DNA of 64,000 nucleotides from positions 1,240,001 to 1,304,000 of the forward strand of contig CAVVVC010000001.1 in the NCBI GenBank assembly GCA_963751595.1, written 5' to 3'. Of this stretch, positions 46,558 through 54,157 are shown piece by piece; the first letter of the stretch is position 1; each line of letters starts with the position of its first letter. Source of the stretch: JAHEGP01 sp963751595. GTDB taxonomy: Bacteria > Pseudomonadota > Gammaproteobacteria > Pseudomonadales > JAHEGP01. The notes under the pieces were generated by a model. It made no database searches. It worked only from the letters and a program-made list of their open reading frames with translations, and had not been told where the DNA came from. Made by a program: the position numbers and the translations under genes.

Positions 46558-46689
46558 CGGTCGCTGGGTTTCGCGGCTGACTGGGGGTTGATAAATTGTT
46601 CCAGGGGCGGATGTTGGCTACGTTGCCACCGCACCTGACCGCGGGTTTGCCGTGAAATACCCCATGCGAAATCCGGGCAAGGTGCCTTT

Positions 46690-47160
46690 GTGCGAATCAC
46701 CCTTCTCTTGCTAACGACGCTTTTCTGTTGCACCGCGGTCGCCGATATTTACAAGTGGGTCGATGCGGACGGTCAGGTGCATTACAGTGACAACCCCGAC
46801 CAGGCGCCGGCAGATGCCGAAACAGCCGACCCAGGGCCGGTCAATACCGTCCCCGCTCCCGCCCCGGCCTCACCCCAGATGAGATCGGATAACCCGCAGG
46901 AACGCGCCGCCGCGCAACCGAAGATGACACCCTCACGATGGGCAGAGCAGAACTGCTCCGTGCGGGTCAGAATTCTCTATACCGATGGCAGGTTTGTTCC
47001 CTGTATCCCGACGGACGAAGTACCGGTGTATGTCTGCACAGCGGAAGCACCCAGACAGTACAGCCGGTTTTTCGGACGCAGTTACCGCTATGAGGACAGG
47101 GAGTCACAGTGCGGTCCCGAAGTCTACGAGGGCGAAGTTCTCTACCTGAAGAAGCCTTGA
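46690..47160 (+). CDS. DUF4124 periplasmic protein
   Basis: 156 residues. A signal peptide (MRITLLLLTTLFCCTAVA) leads into DIYKWVDADGQVHYSDNPDQ, the DUF4124 signature. A proline-rich linker (about 40-65) follows, then a C-terminal domain with four cysteines (NCSV, VPCI, YVCT, QCGP) that probably form disulfides. The start is GTG at 46690. DUF4124 proteins are periplasmic and of unknown function. Confidence 0.85.
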   Translation: MRITLLLLTTLFCCTAVADIYKWVDADGQVHYSDNPDQAPADAETADPGPVNTVPAPAPASPQMRSDNPQERAAAQPKMTPSRWAEQNCSVRVRILYTDGRFVPCIPTDEVPVYVCTAEAPRQYSRFFGRSYRYEDRESQCGPEVYEGEVLYLKKP

Positions 47161-47223
47161 AGTCGGGCCGACCAATCCGGCCCGCAGTCAGGCCACGCGA
47201 GCTGCGTCTCTCCCCAAGAGCCA

Positions 47224-47430
47224 TCAGTAATGGGGCGGCGGGGCCTCATCCGATGGCTCGCTGTCGATTTCCTGCTCCAGTTGCCGGAGCCGCTGCAATA
47301 GTTGCTGGTAGCGGGTCTCGAGCTGGTCCAACTGTTGCTGCTGGCGATAAATCACCTCGTTGAGCTTACTGACCGCCAGTTCATGATGGGCCAGTTTGGC
47401 TTCGATATCATCGAGTCGTGGCTCTTCCAT
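47224..47430 (-). CDS. slyX: SlyX-like protein
   Basis: 68 residues from the ATG at 47430, with AGGGG close upstream. One long coiled-coil (DIEAKLAHHELAVSKLNEVIYRQQQQLDQLETRYQQLLQRL) and the conserved PPHY ending are diagnostic of SlyX. Function remains unknown. Confidence 0.92.
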   Translation of the reverse strand: MEEPRLDDIEAKLAHHELAVSKLNEVIYRQQQQLDQLETRYQQLLQRLRQLEQEIDSEPSDEAPPPHY

Positions 47431-47511
47431 TACCCCTGCCCCACAAAACAAAGCGGCGAAGTATCGCCCCGCCGGGTTTTCAGATCGACAGTGCTAATGA
47501 CCACAATCCGC

Positions 47512-48267
47512 CTAGAATAACTTTTTCAGCAGGGACTTCACGTCGCTGGCGTCCTCCAGGACGGATTTTATGCCCGACATGTCAAGGTCCTGGTCCTCTT
47601 TCTTCTCGGCGGCTTGCGGTTGATCCCCCGGGGCCCCTGCCGAGTTCATCATGGACGACAGCGTTTCCCGATTCATCCCGGGCATCGCCTGATAACTCGC
47701 GGGCACCTCGAACAAGGACGCTGGCTGTGGGCCGACTTTAAGTTGCTTGAGCCGCATCACCATATGCTCATTCCTGCCGTTTTGAACCAGCTTGAAATCC
47801 ATTTTCAGGGTAATGCCGTCATCGGTGACCCAGTAATACCCCTCTCCCCGCGCGCCGTCGGCGTCTTCCACAATGCTCCTGTACTTTTCGACTTTGTAAC
47901 CGTCCAGGGTTTCTTGCCCGATTCGCCGGTTTTCAATCACCCTGGCGTGACTACCGGTTTGCTGATGAAATTGCTGGCTGGGGATTTGCATATACATGTT
48001 CATCCCCGGCATCAACATAAAGGCACGGTCCTGGTCGCGCCGGTTGATCAACACCACGTCACCGGTGGGGCCGGTCATTTCCATACGCTGCTTTTTCGGT
48101 GCAACATACTCCCGCATCGATACCGTACCCTGGCTGCTTACCATCTCCCGGACGCCTGAATAAGACACTCTTGGGTCTTCACCGGGCTGGAATTTACCGG
48201 CAGCATAGGCCGCTACAGGCATGAGTAATACGATGAGAATACGCCCTATCATTGGTGACAACTTCAT
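47512..48267 (-). CDS. Exported DUF4412-like protein
   Basis: 251 residues from the ATG at 48267 with GGAGG upstream. A signal peptide (IGRILIVLLMPVAAYA) precedes a beta-sheet domain built of antiparallel segments: YSGVREMVSSQGTVSMREYVAPKKQRMEM, VVLINRRDQDRAFMLMPGMNMYMQIP, GYKVEKYRSIVED, GEGYYWVTDDGITLKMDFKL. This LolA/LppX-like half-barrel pattern is seen in DUF4412 proteins, which may carry lipids in the periplasm. The last 60 residues are helical and charged. Function not established. Confidence 0.78.
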   Translation of the reverse strand: MKLSPMIGRILIVLLMPVAAYAAGKFQPGEDPRVSYSGVREMVSSQGTVSMREYVAPKKQRMEMTGPTGDVVLINRRDQDRAFMLMPGMNMYMQIPSQQFHQQTGSHARVIENRRIGQETLDGYKVEKYRSIVEDADGARGEGYYWVTDDGITLKMDFKLVQNGRNEHMVMRLKQLKVGPQPASLFEVPASYQAMPGMNRETLSSMMNSAGAPGDQPQAAEKKEDQDLDMSGIKSVLEDASDVKSLLKKLF

Positions 48268-48399
48268 CCTGCCATCCTCCATTATGAAACTCGATCCGTC
48301 ACTGAACCATGGCCTCAAAGACCCGGCACCTTTATGCAGTGTGCCAAAAAATGGCTACCCAGTCACATAACGTGTGGTTATGAGAGAGTTTTTATTTAG

Positions 48400-48664
48400 G
48401 GCTCCTCTGATTAATTGGGTGTTGCCTCAGGCTTAGCGCCGCATTGTCCTGCGAGGCGTGGTCGCGCAGGAAGGCTGGTTGCCTTTCCAGCGATCACAAC
48501 GCTGCAGGGCGATGCGGCGCTAAGCCCCGCAGGGCGTGCCCCTGGTGACCGCTGGGCAGCGTTGCGACGCTCGTCAATGAGCACCACCATTGACCTTCGC
48601 GCCGCGCCTTGCCAGCAGTCACCAGGGGCTCCGCTGAGGCAATACCGAATTGATCAGAGGTGCC
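48400..48664. mobile_element. Miniature element family 2, full copy (265 bp)
   Basis: Terminal inverted repeats of about 31 bp (GGCTCCTCTGATTAATTGGG... against the complement of the right end, GGCACCTCTGATCAATTCGG...). The direct repeat TTAG lies on both sides (48396-48399 and 48665-48668). Inside are two separate stem structures: one pairs GCTTAGCGCCGC with GCGGCGCTAAGC (about 48431-48526), the other pairs CCCCTGGTGAC with GTCACCAGGGG (about 48538-48629). No gene. Parentage from an IS5-like element with a YTAR target is inferred from ends and target. Confidence 0.85.
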
Positions 48665-48722
48665 TTAGCAAGGATAACGCTTGCCGAAGGCCCGGGAGCA
48701 CTGCCGGGAAACCACTACAATG

Positions 48723-48770
48723 TTGTCCGAGCAACCTCTATACTGTATATATGTACAGTATAGAGGTTGC
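48723..48770 (+). promoter_or_regulatory. SOS-regulated promoter with LexA operator in 40-bp palindrome
   Basis: A sigma-70 promoter has TTGTCC (48723-48728), 17 bases, and TATATA (48746-48751). The box TACTGTATATATGTACAGTA (48741-48760) matches the E. coli LexA consensus in every conserved position and covers the -10. The whole segment 48731-48770 has 16-bp perfect arms (GCAACCTCTATACTGT and its complement) around 8 bases. The right arm ends 3 bases before the dnaE2 start and includes its ribosome site AGAGG. Confidence 0.92.
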
Positions 48771-48773
48771 GAA

Positions 48774-51700
48774 ATGTCCTATGCCGAGCTGCACTGCCTG
48801 AGCAATTTCACTTTCCTGCGGGGCGCATCCCATCCCGCCGAGCTGGTGACCCGGGCAGCCGAATTGGGCTACCGGGCTATTGCCATAACCGATGAGTGCT
48901 CCCTCGCCGGTATCGTCAAGGCCCATGTCACGGCGCAGCAATGCCGGATCAAGTTGCTTGTCGGCAGTGAATTTACCCTGGAAAACGGCTTGCAGCTGGT
49001 CTTACTCGCAACCAACCGACAGGCCTATGGCGAATTGTCCCACCTGATCACCCGGGCGCGACGCAGGGCAGCCAAGGGCCACTACCGGGTCAGGCCACGG
49101 GATCTCGAGCGCGGCCTGCAGCAACTGCTGGCGATCTGGTTGCCGCAGGACAACACCGAGCAGAGCCTGCAGCAGGGGCAATGGCTGCAGGCCTGTTTCG
49201 GTGACAGAGTGTGGATTGGCCTGCAGCGAAACCTCCGCGCAGACGAAGAAGCCCACTGCCAGCAGCTATACCAGTTGTCCCGCACCCTGGCGATTCCACT
49301 GGTTGCCTGCTCCAATGTCCTCATGCACAGCGCCCAGCGTAAGTCGCTGCAGGATGTACTCAGCGCCATTCGCCTCAACTGCACCCTCGAACAACTCGGC
49401 ACCCGCCTGCAAGCCAATGCCGAGAATCATTTGCGCCCATTGCAAACCCTCAGCGGACTCTATCCGGCTTCGTTGCTGGCAGAAACCTGCCGTATAGCCG
49501 ATCGCTGCCACTTCAGTCTGGATGAACTGCGCTACGAATACCCCCGGGAGCTGGTACCCGAGGGCATGACCGCCAGCAGCTGGTTGGCACAACTGTGTTG
49601 GGACGGCGCCCATAAACGCTGGCCCAGGGGCATAGCCCCAGACACCCGGGATCAAATCAACAGCGAGCTGGCACTGATCGAGCAACTGCAGTACGAGTAT
49701 TTTTTTCTCACCGTGTTCGACATTGTCCACTTTGCCCGCAACCGGGGGATCCTATGCCAGGGCCGCGGCTCGGCAGCCAACTCCGTGGTGTGCTATTGCC
49801 TGTTCATCACCGAGGTTTCCCCCGAGCAGACCCAGCTATTGTTTGAACGTTTTATCTCGAAGGAGCGCAACGAACCACCGGATATTGACGTCGACTTTGA
49901 ACACGAGCGGCGGGAAGAGGTCATTCAATATATTTACCGCAAGTACACCCGGGAACATGCCGCACTGGCGGCGACGGTCATCACCTATCGCACCCGTAGC
50001 GCCATTCGCGATGTTGGCAAAGCACTGGGCCTGTCACCCCTGTTTATCAACCAACTGGCTCGTTCACTGGCCTGGTGGGACCGTCCCCGTGACCTGCAGC
50101 AACGCTTCAGGGAGGCGGCCATCGGCACGGGAACAACGGCGCAACTGTTTATGCAACTGGTGCGCGAAATACTTGGCTTTCCCCGCCACCTGTCGCAGCA
50201 TGTCGGCGGATTCGTGATCACCCGCAGCCCCATCAGCACCCTGGTGCCGGTAGAAAATGCCAGCATGCCCGAGCGCACTATCATTCAATGGGACAAGGAG
50301 GATATCGCCGCACTTGGCCTGCTCAAGGTCGATGTGCTGGCGTTGGGAATGCTCAGTGCCATCCGCAAGAGCTTTGACCTGATCAAGCAACACCATGACA
50401 CGCCGATCCACATGGCGGCCATTCCGGCAGAAGACCCGAAAACCTACAACATGCTTTGCCAGGCTGACAGCGTGGGCGTATTCCAGGTCGAATCGCGGGC
50501 CCAGATGGCGATGCTGCCACGGCTGAAGCCACGCACTTTTTACGACCTGGTGATCGAGGTCGCCATCGTCCGCCCGGGTCCGATTCAGGGCGACATGGTG
50601 CACCCCTACCTCAAGCGACGCCAGGGCATCGAGCCCACCAGCTACCCCAATGAAGACGTGAAATCAGTACTGGAGCGAACCCTGGGTGTGCCGATTTTTC
50701 AGGAACAGGTGATCAAGCTGGCCATGGTCGCGGCGGGGTTCAGTGGCGGCGAGGCAGACCAACTGCGCCGGGCAATGGCCAGTTGGGGCCACAACGGCAA
50801 CCTGATTGGCTTCCGGGACAAGCTCATCAAGGGCATGCTTGAGCGCGGCCACAGCAGCGACTTTGCCGAGCGCCTGTTCCGGCAGATGCAGGGTTTTGGC
50901 GAATATGGCTTTCCCGAGTCACATGCTGCCAGCTTTGCCCTGCTGGTCTATGTTTCCGCCTGGCTGAAATGCCACTATCCCGCGGCGTTTTACTGCGGCC
51001 TGCTCAACAGCCAGCCGATGGGTTTCTATAGCCCCTCACAACTGGTGCAGGATGCCCAGCGCCATCACATCGAAGTACGTCCTGTCGATATCGACCACAG
51101 CTTCTGGGATCACAGCCTGGAGGGGGTTGCCAGACCTGGAACCCTTGGTGAAACCCAACCGGCACTGCGCCTTGGCCTGCGACTGGTTAACAAGCTCAGC
51201 CACCAGGGAGCGGAGCGACTGCTGGCTGCGCGGGGCCAGGCAGGATTCACCAATATCCAGGATCTGGCACAGCGTGCTGCCCTCGACCGGGGAGACATGG
51301 AGGCCCTGATCAGTGCCAACGCCCTGCCCCGACTCGGCAAAAACCGCCATCAGGCCCACTGGCAACAACAGGCGATGCAAGATTACCGACCACTCCTGAG
51401 TCCCCTCGAAAACAGCGCTGCCGATGCACTGGACGACGACATCGTGCTGCAGCCTCCTCGAGACATAGAAGATATGTTAGCCGACTACGATAGCACCGGT
51501 CTCAGCGTCACACAGCACCCCATGGCGCTGCTACGCCATGAATTGCCCTTCAGTCAGTGCAAGCGAGCACTGGATCTGGCCGACCTCAGCCACGGTCGTT
51601 TCGTTCGCATTGGAGGAGTCGTCAGCGGCCGGCAGCGCCCCGGAACCGCGTCCGGGGTAGTATTTCTTACCCTCGAGGACGAGACCGGCAATATCAATGT

Positions 51701-51878
51701 CGTGGTCTGGAAGAGTGTCCAACAGCGCTTCCGTCAGGCACTGTTGGCAGCAAAACTGTTGATGGTAAAAGGCGTGCTCGAATGCCAGCACGGAGTAATC
51801 CACATCATCGCCGGCGAGTTGCTGGACTACACGCATGCCCTCCGGGACCTGAACAGCGTATCCAGGGATTTCCATTGA
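48774..51878 (+). CDS. dnaE2: Error-prone DNA polymerase DnaE2 (ImuC)
   Basis: 1,034 residues, full length, from the ATG at 48774 (MSYAELHCLSNFTFLRGASHPAEL); an upstream extension would start inside the palindrome and is not likely. Domains in order: PHP (1-270), polymerase palm with PPDIDVDFEHER (catalytic Asp 370-374), fingers, helix-hairpin-helix near 840 and OB fold near 950 (RIGGVVSGRQRPGTASGVVFLTLEDETGNINVVVW). DnaE2 copies damaged DNA during the SOS response, normally with ImuA and ImuB. Neither is next to it here or seen elsewhere in the window. Control by LexA is strongly indicated by the operator. The polymerase active site looks intact. Confidence 0.96.
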   Translation: MSYAELHCLSNFTFLRGASHPAELVTRAAELGYRAIAITDECSLAGIVKAHVTAQQCRIKLLVGSEFTLENGLQLVLLATNRQAYGELSHLITRARRRAAKGHYRVRPRDLERGLQQLLAIWLPQDNTEQSLQQGQWLQACFGDRVWIGLQRNLRADEEAHCQQLYQLSRTLAIPLVACSNVLMHSAQRKSLQDVLSAIRLNCTLEQLGTRLQANAENHLRPLQTLSGLYPASLLAETCRIADRCHFSLDELRYEYPRELVPEGMTASSWLAQLCWDGAHKRWPRGIAPDTRDQINSELALIEQLQYEYFFLTVFDIVHFARNRGILCQGRGSAANSVVCYCLFITEVSPEQTQLLFERFISKERNEPPDIDVDFEHERREEVIQYIYRKYTREHAALAATVITYRTRSAIRDVGKALGLSPLFINQLARSLAWWDRPRDLQQRFREAAIGTGTTAQLFMQLVREILGFPRHLSQHVGGFVITRSPISTLVPVENASMPERTIIQWDKEDIAALGLLKVDVLALGMLSAIRKSFDLIKQHHDTPIHMAAIPAEDPKTYNMLCQADSVGVFQVESRAQMAMLPRLKPRTFYDLVIEVAIVRPGPIQGDMVHPYLKRRQGIEPTSYPNEDVKSVLERTLGVPIFQEQVIKLAMVAAGFSGGEADQLRRAMASWGHNGNLIGFRDKLIKGMLERGHSSDFAERLFRQMQGFGEYGFPESHAASFALLVYVSAWLKCHYPAAFYCGLLNSQPMGFYSPSQLVQDAQRHHIEVRPVDIDHSFWDHSLEGVARPGTLGETQPALRLGLRLVNKLSHQGAERLLAARGQAGFTNIQDLAQRAALDRGDMEALISANALPRLGKNRHQAHWQQQAMQDYRPLLSPLENSAADALDDDIVLQPPRDIEDMLADYDSTGLSVTQHPMALLRHELPFSQCKRALDLADLSHGRFVRIGGVVSGRQRPGTASGVVFLTLEDETGNINVVVWKSVQQRFRQALLAAKLLMVKGVLECQHGVIHIIAGELLDYTHALRDLNSVSRDFH

Positions 51879-51978
51879 CGCCTCATGGCCCCCCACGCGG
51901 AATACCCTGCCCCGTTTTTTTCGTCACCCGAAGGTATTATGCAAGCACAATTTTATACATAACTGGTAAACTGTCGGG

Positions 51979-53265
51979 ATGACTTCAGCGCCTACCCCGC
52001 TCTTAAAAATCCTGCCCTGGTTACTACTGGTGCCCGCACTCATCATCATCTGGCAACAGCATGACGATGTCGACTGGCGCCTCGCCCCTGGCGACACCGA
52101 AAAGGCAGACCCTGGCGAACAGCCGATGTTCCGCAGTGACTTTGCCTCCGTCGCCACTGATCTGTTCGTCCACGCCGCATCAGTCACCGAGCTGGATGAC
52201 GGCCGCCTGTTGACGGTCTGGTTCGGTGGCAGCCGCGAGGGCGCAAGCGACGTCAACATCTACGGTGCGTATTTCGATCCAAAGACACAACGGTGGGGCG
52301 ACAACCAGGTACTCGCGTCTCGCCGCAGCACCCACCGGGCCGCCGGGCGCACCATTCGCAAGCTGGGTAACCCCGTGGTCAGCCAGGCTCCCGATGGTAA
52401 ACTGTGGCTTTTTTATGTGTCGGTGTCCGTCGGCGGCTGGGCCGGCAGTGCCATCAACGCGAGTTATTCCACCGATGGAGGCGTTAGTTGGACCACCCCG
52501 ACTCGCCTGATTACCAGCCCGTTCGCCAACATCAGCACCCTGGTGAAAGCAGCGCCGGTGTATTACCGGGATGGCAGTATGGGGCTGCCGATCTATCACG
52601 AATTCCTCGGCAAATTCGCCGAGCTGTTGCGCCTGGATGCCGAGGGCCGGGTACTCGACAAGGTACGTATCAGTCACGGCAAGCATTCCCTGCAGCCGGT
52701 GTTGGTTCCCGCCGGCGAAAACCAGGCCGTAGCGATCATGCGCTATGCCGGCCCTGCACCCAAGCGGGCGCTCCTGAGTCGGACAGCCGATGGGGGCCGG
52801 AGCTGGCCAGAGCCCCACAAATCGAAACAGGCCAACCCCAATTCAGCACTCACCGCCCTGCGCCTTGATGATGGCTCCCTGCTTGGGGTAATGAATGACC
52901 TCGACGATGGTCGTCACCGCCTCGGTCTGCTGCGATCGGTCGACGACGGCGAGAGCTGGCAATTGCTGGCGCGAATCGAGGGAGACGAGCACTATGACGG
53001 TGCCAAACTGCCGCGCACACAGTACACGCCGATGATCGAAAAAGACTTCCTCGACAGCGGTGGCCCGGCGTCCGATGCCCGCTGGCAAAGCTACAGCCAA
53101 CGCCTCGACAAGCGCATTTGTGATGATGACCTGTGCCGCTTCGTCTACGACTACCCCTTCCTGATTCGTAGCCGGGACGGCGTATTTCACCTGGTCTACA
53201 CCTGGAACAAAAGCTTTATCAAACACCTGCAATTCAACCAGGCCTGGCTGGAAACGCTGTTATGA
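51979..53265 (+). CDS. Sialidase-fold (BNR/Asp-box) protein
   Basis: 428 residues. An N-terminal membrane anchor or uncleaved signal (KILPWLLLVPALIIIW) precedes a six-bladed propeller with Asp-boxes YSTDGGVSW, RTADGGRSW and RSVDDGESW. Family features are HAASVTELDDGRLLTVWFGGSREG and KLGNPVVSQ. The arginine triad of true sialidases cannot be confirmed by eye. It probably faces the periplasm. It shares a 4-base overlap with the next gene, a membrane protein, so the two work together. Glycan-related activity is likely but not proven; the sodium:solute symporter nearby could import a product. Confidence 0.8.
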   Translation: MTSAPTPLLKILPWLLLVPALIIIWQQHDDVDWRLAPGDTEKADPGEQPMFRSDFASVATDLFVHAASVTELDDGRLLTVWFGGSREGASDVNIYGAYFDPKTQRWGDNQVLASRRSTHRAAGRTIRKLGNPVVSQAPDGKLWLFYVSVSVGGWAGSAINASYSTDGGVSWTTPTRLITSPFANISTLVKAAPVYYRDGSMGLPIYHEFLGKFAELLRLDAEGRVLDKVRISHGKHSLQPVLVPAGENQAVAIMRYAGPAPKRALLSRTADGGRSWPEPHKSKQANPNSALTALRLDDGSLLGVMNDLDDGRHRLGLLRSVDDGESWQLLARIEGDEHYDGAKLPRTQYTPMIEKDFLDSGGPASDARWQSYSQRLDKRICDDDLCRFVYDYPFLIRSRDGVFHLVYTWNKSFIKHLQFNQAWLETLL

Positions 53266-53855
53266 CTGGAGCCAGCTACGCAGTTCTGACCTTCGCGCTG
53301 ATAGGATTCATGCTATTGCCGCCGCGGATTTTGCCGGCCAGCGAACGCGGCTGGGCGCTGCGCCTGGCACTGTTGATCGCGCTTGCTGTGCTGCTGGTGA
53401 TACCGTTTTCCGGCACTCGCCCGGTTGAAGCCCTCCGCGCCCTGACCGGCGACCTTTCGATCACCACCCTGGCACTGTTGATTGCCGCTAGCGGGTACCG
53501 GATCTGCAACCTCCCCTCACTGCCCCGCGCCCAGACCCGCTACCTGTTGCTGCTGGTCGTGGTAGCGGCGGTATTTCTCTATCCAGCGGGACTGGGTATC
53601 GGCCAGTGGGATCCCTACCGCCTGGGGTATGGCAGCACCCTACCCCTGCTGGTCGCGCTGGTGGTACCAGTGGCCCTGTTGCTGAGGCAATACCTGATTG
53701 CAACCATTGTTGCTGCCGCCCTGCTGGCTTATGGCCTGCGGTTACTGGAGTCGGAAAACCTGTGGGACTATCTGCTGGACCCCTGGCTCACCGTGTATGC
53801 CGTGATCAAGCTGATGCGCCGACCCGGGCTGAAGAAACCCCACCCCTCAGGCTGA
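53262..53855 (+). CDS. Multi-pass membrane protein, sialidase partner
   Basis: 197 residues with about six membrane segments (for example 4-20, 30-46, 88-105, 125-143, 147-160). The start ATG overlaps the stop of the sialidase-fold gene (ATGA). I do not recognise the family. Charged ends and no catalytic motif. Its coupling to the upstream gene suggests it anchors or assists that protein. Confidence 0.75.
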   Translation: MTGASYAVLTFALIGFMLLPPRILPASERGWALRLALLIALAVLLVIPFSGTRPVEALRALTGDLSITTLALLIAASGYRICNLPSLPRAQTRYLLLLVVVAAVFLYPAGLGIGQWDPYRLGYGSTLPLLVALVVPVALLLRQYLIATIVAAALLAYGLRLLESENLWDYLLDPWLTVYAVIKLMRRPGLKKPHPSG

Positions 53856-53985
53856 CCCCGCTTGCAGAGAAGACGAACGAGGCACCGGGTCGGGCCCAGC
53901 GGAATCATCCCAGGCTGGTGCAGTTCGCCAGCGGGATGCCGAAACAGAGTCCAGTGCAGCGGCTGCGAGTATCCGGGCTAGGACC

Positions 53986-54153
53986 AATGGCACTTACTTA
54001 AGCCGATTCGGGTGTCTACCTCGGCAGGACCTTCGCCGACAGGGATGTCGGCGCAGAGCCCCCAGGGACGGGTTTACGGCGTGTCCTGACGGCGGATGCC
54101 CGGAGCGGCGCTTTGAAAATCCCATGCATTTCTCCTTAAGAGTAAGTGCCATT
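53986..54153. mobile_element. Miniature element family 1, copy 2 (168 bp)
   Basis: Inverted repeats AATGGCACTTACTTAAG and, at the right end, AATGGCACTTACTCTTAAG on the other strand (identical for 13 bp, then a 2-base insertion). A perfect 12-bp direct repeat CGGGCTAGGACC borders it at 53974-53985 and 54154-54165. The right-hand copy of this repeat contains the stop codon of the symporter gene, so the insertion preserved the reading frame end. No gene inside. Near-identical to the copy at 6404-6571. Confidence 0.93.
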
Positions 54154-54157
54154 CGGG

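Noticed and set aside
47161..47223. GC-rich inverted repeat (CGGGCCG/CGGCCCG) between DUF4124 and slyX
   Set aside because: Could serve as a terminator of converging genes, but there is no T run on either side, so I did not call it.
48415..48801. 128-codon plus-strand frame before dnaE2
   Set aside because: It lies inside the miniature element and the LexA operator; not a gene.
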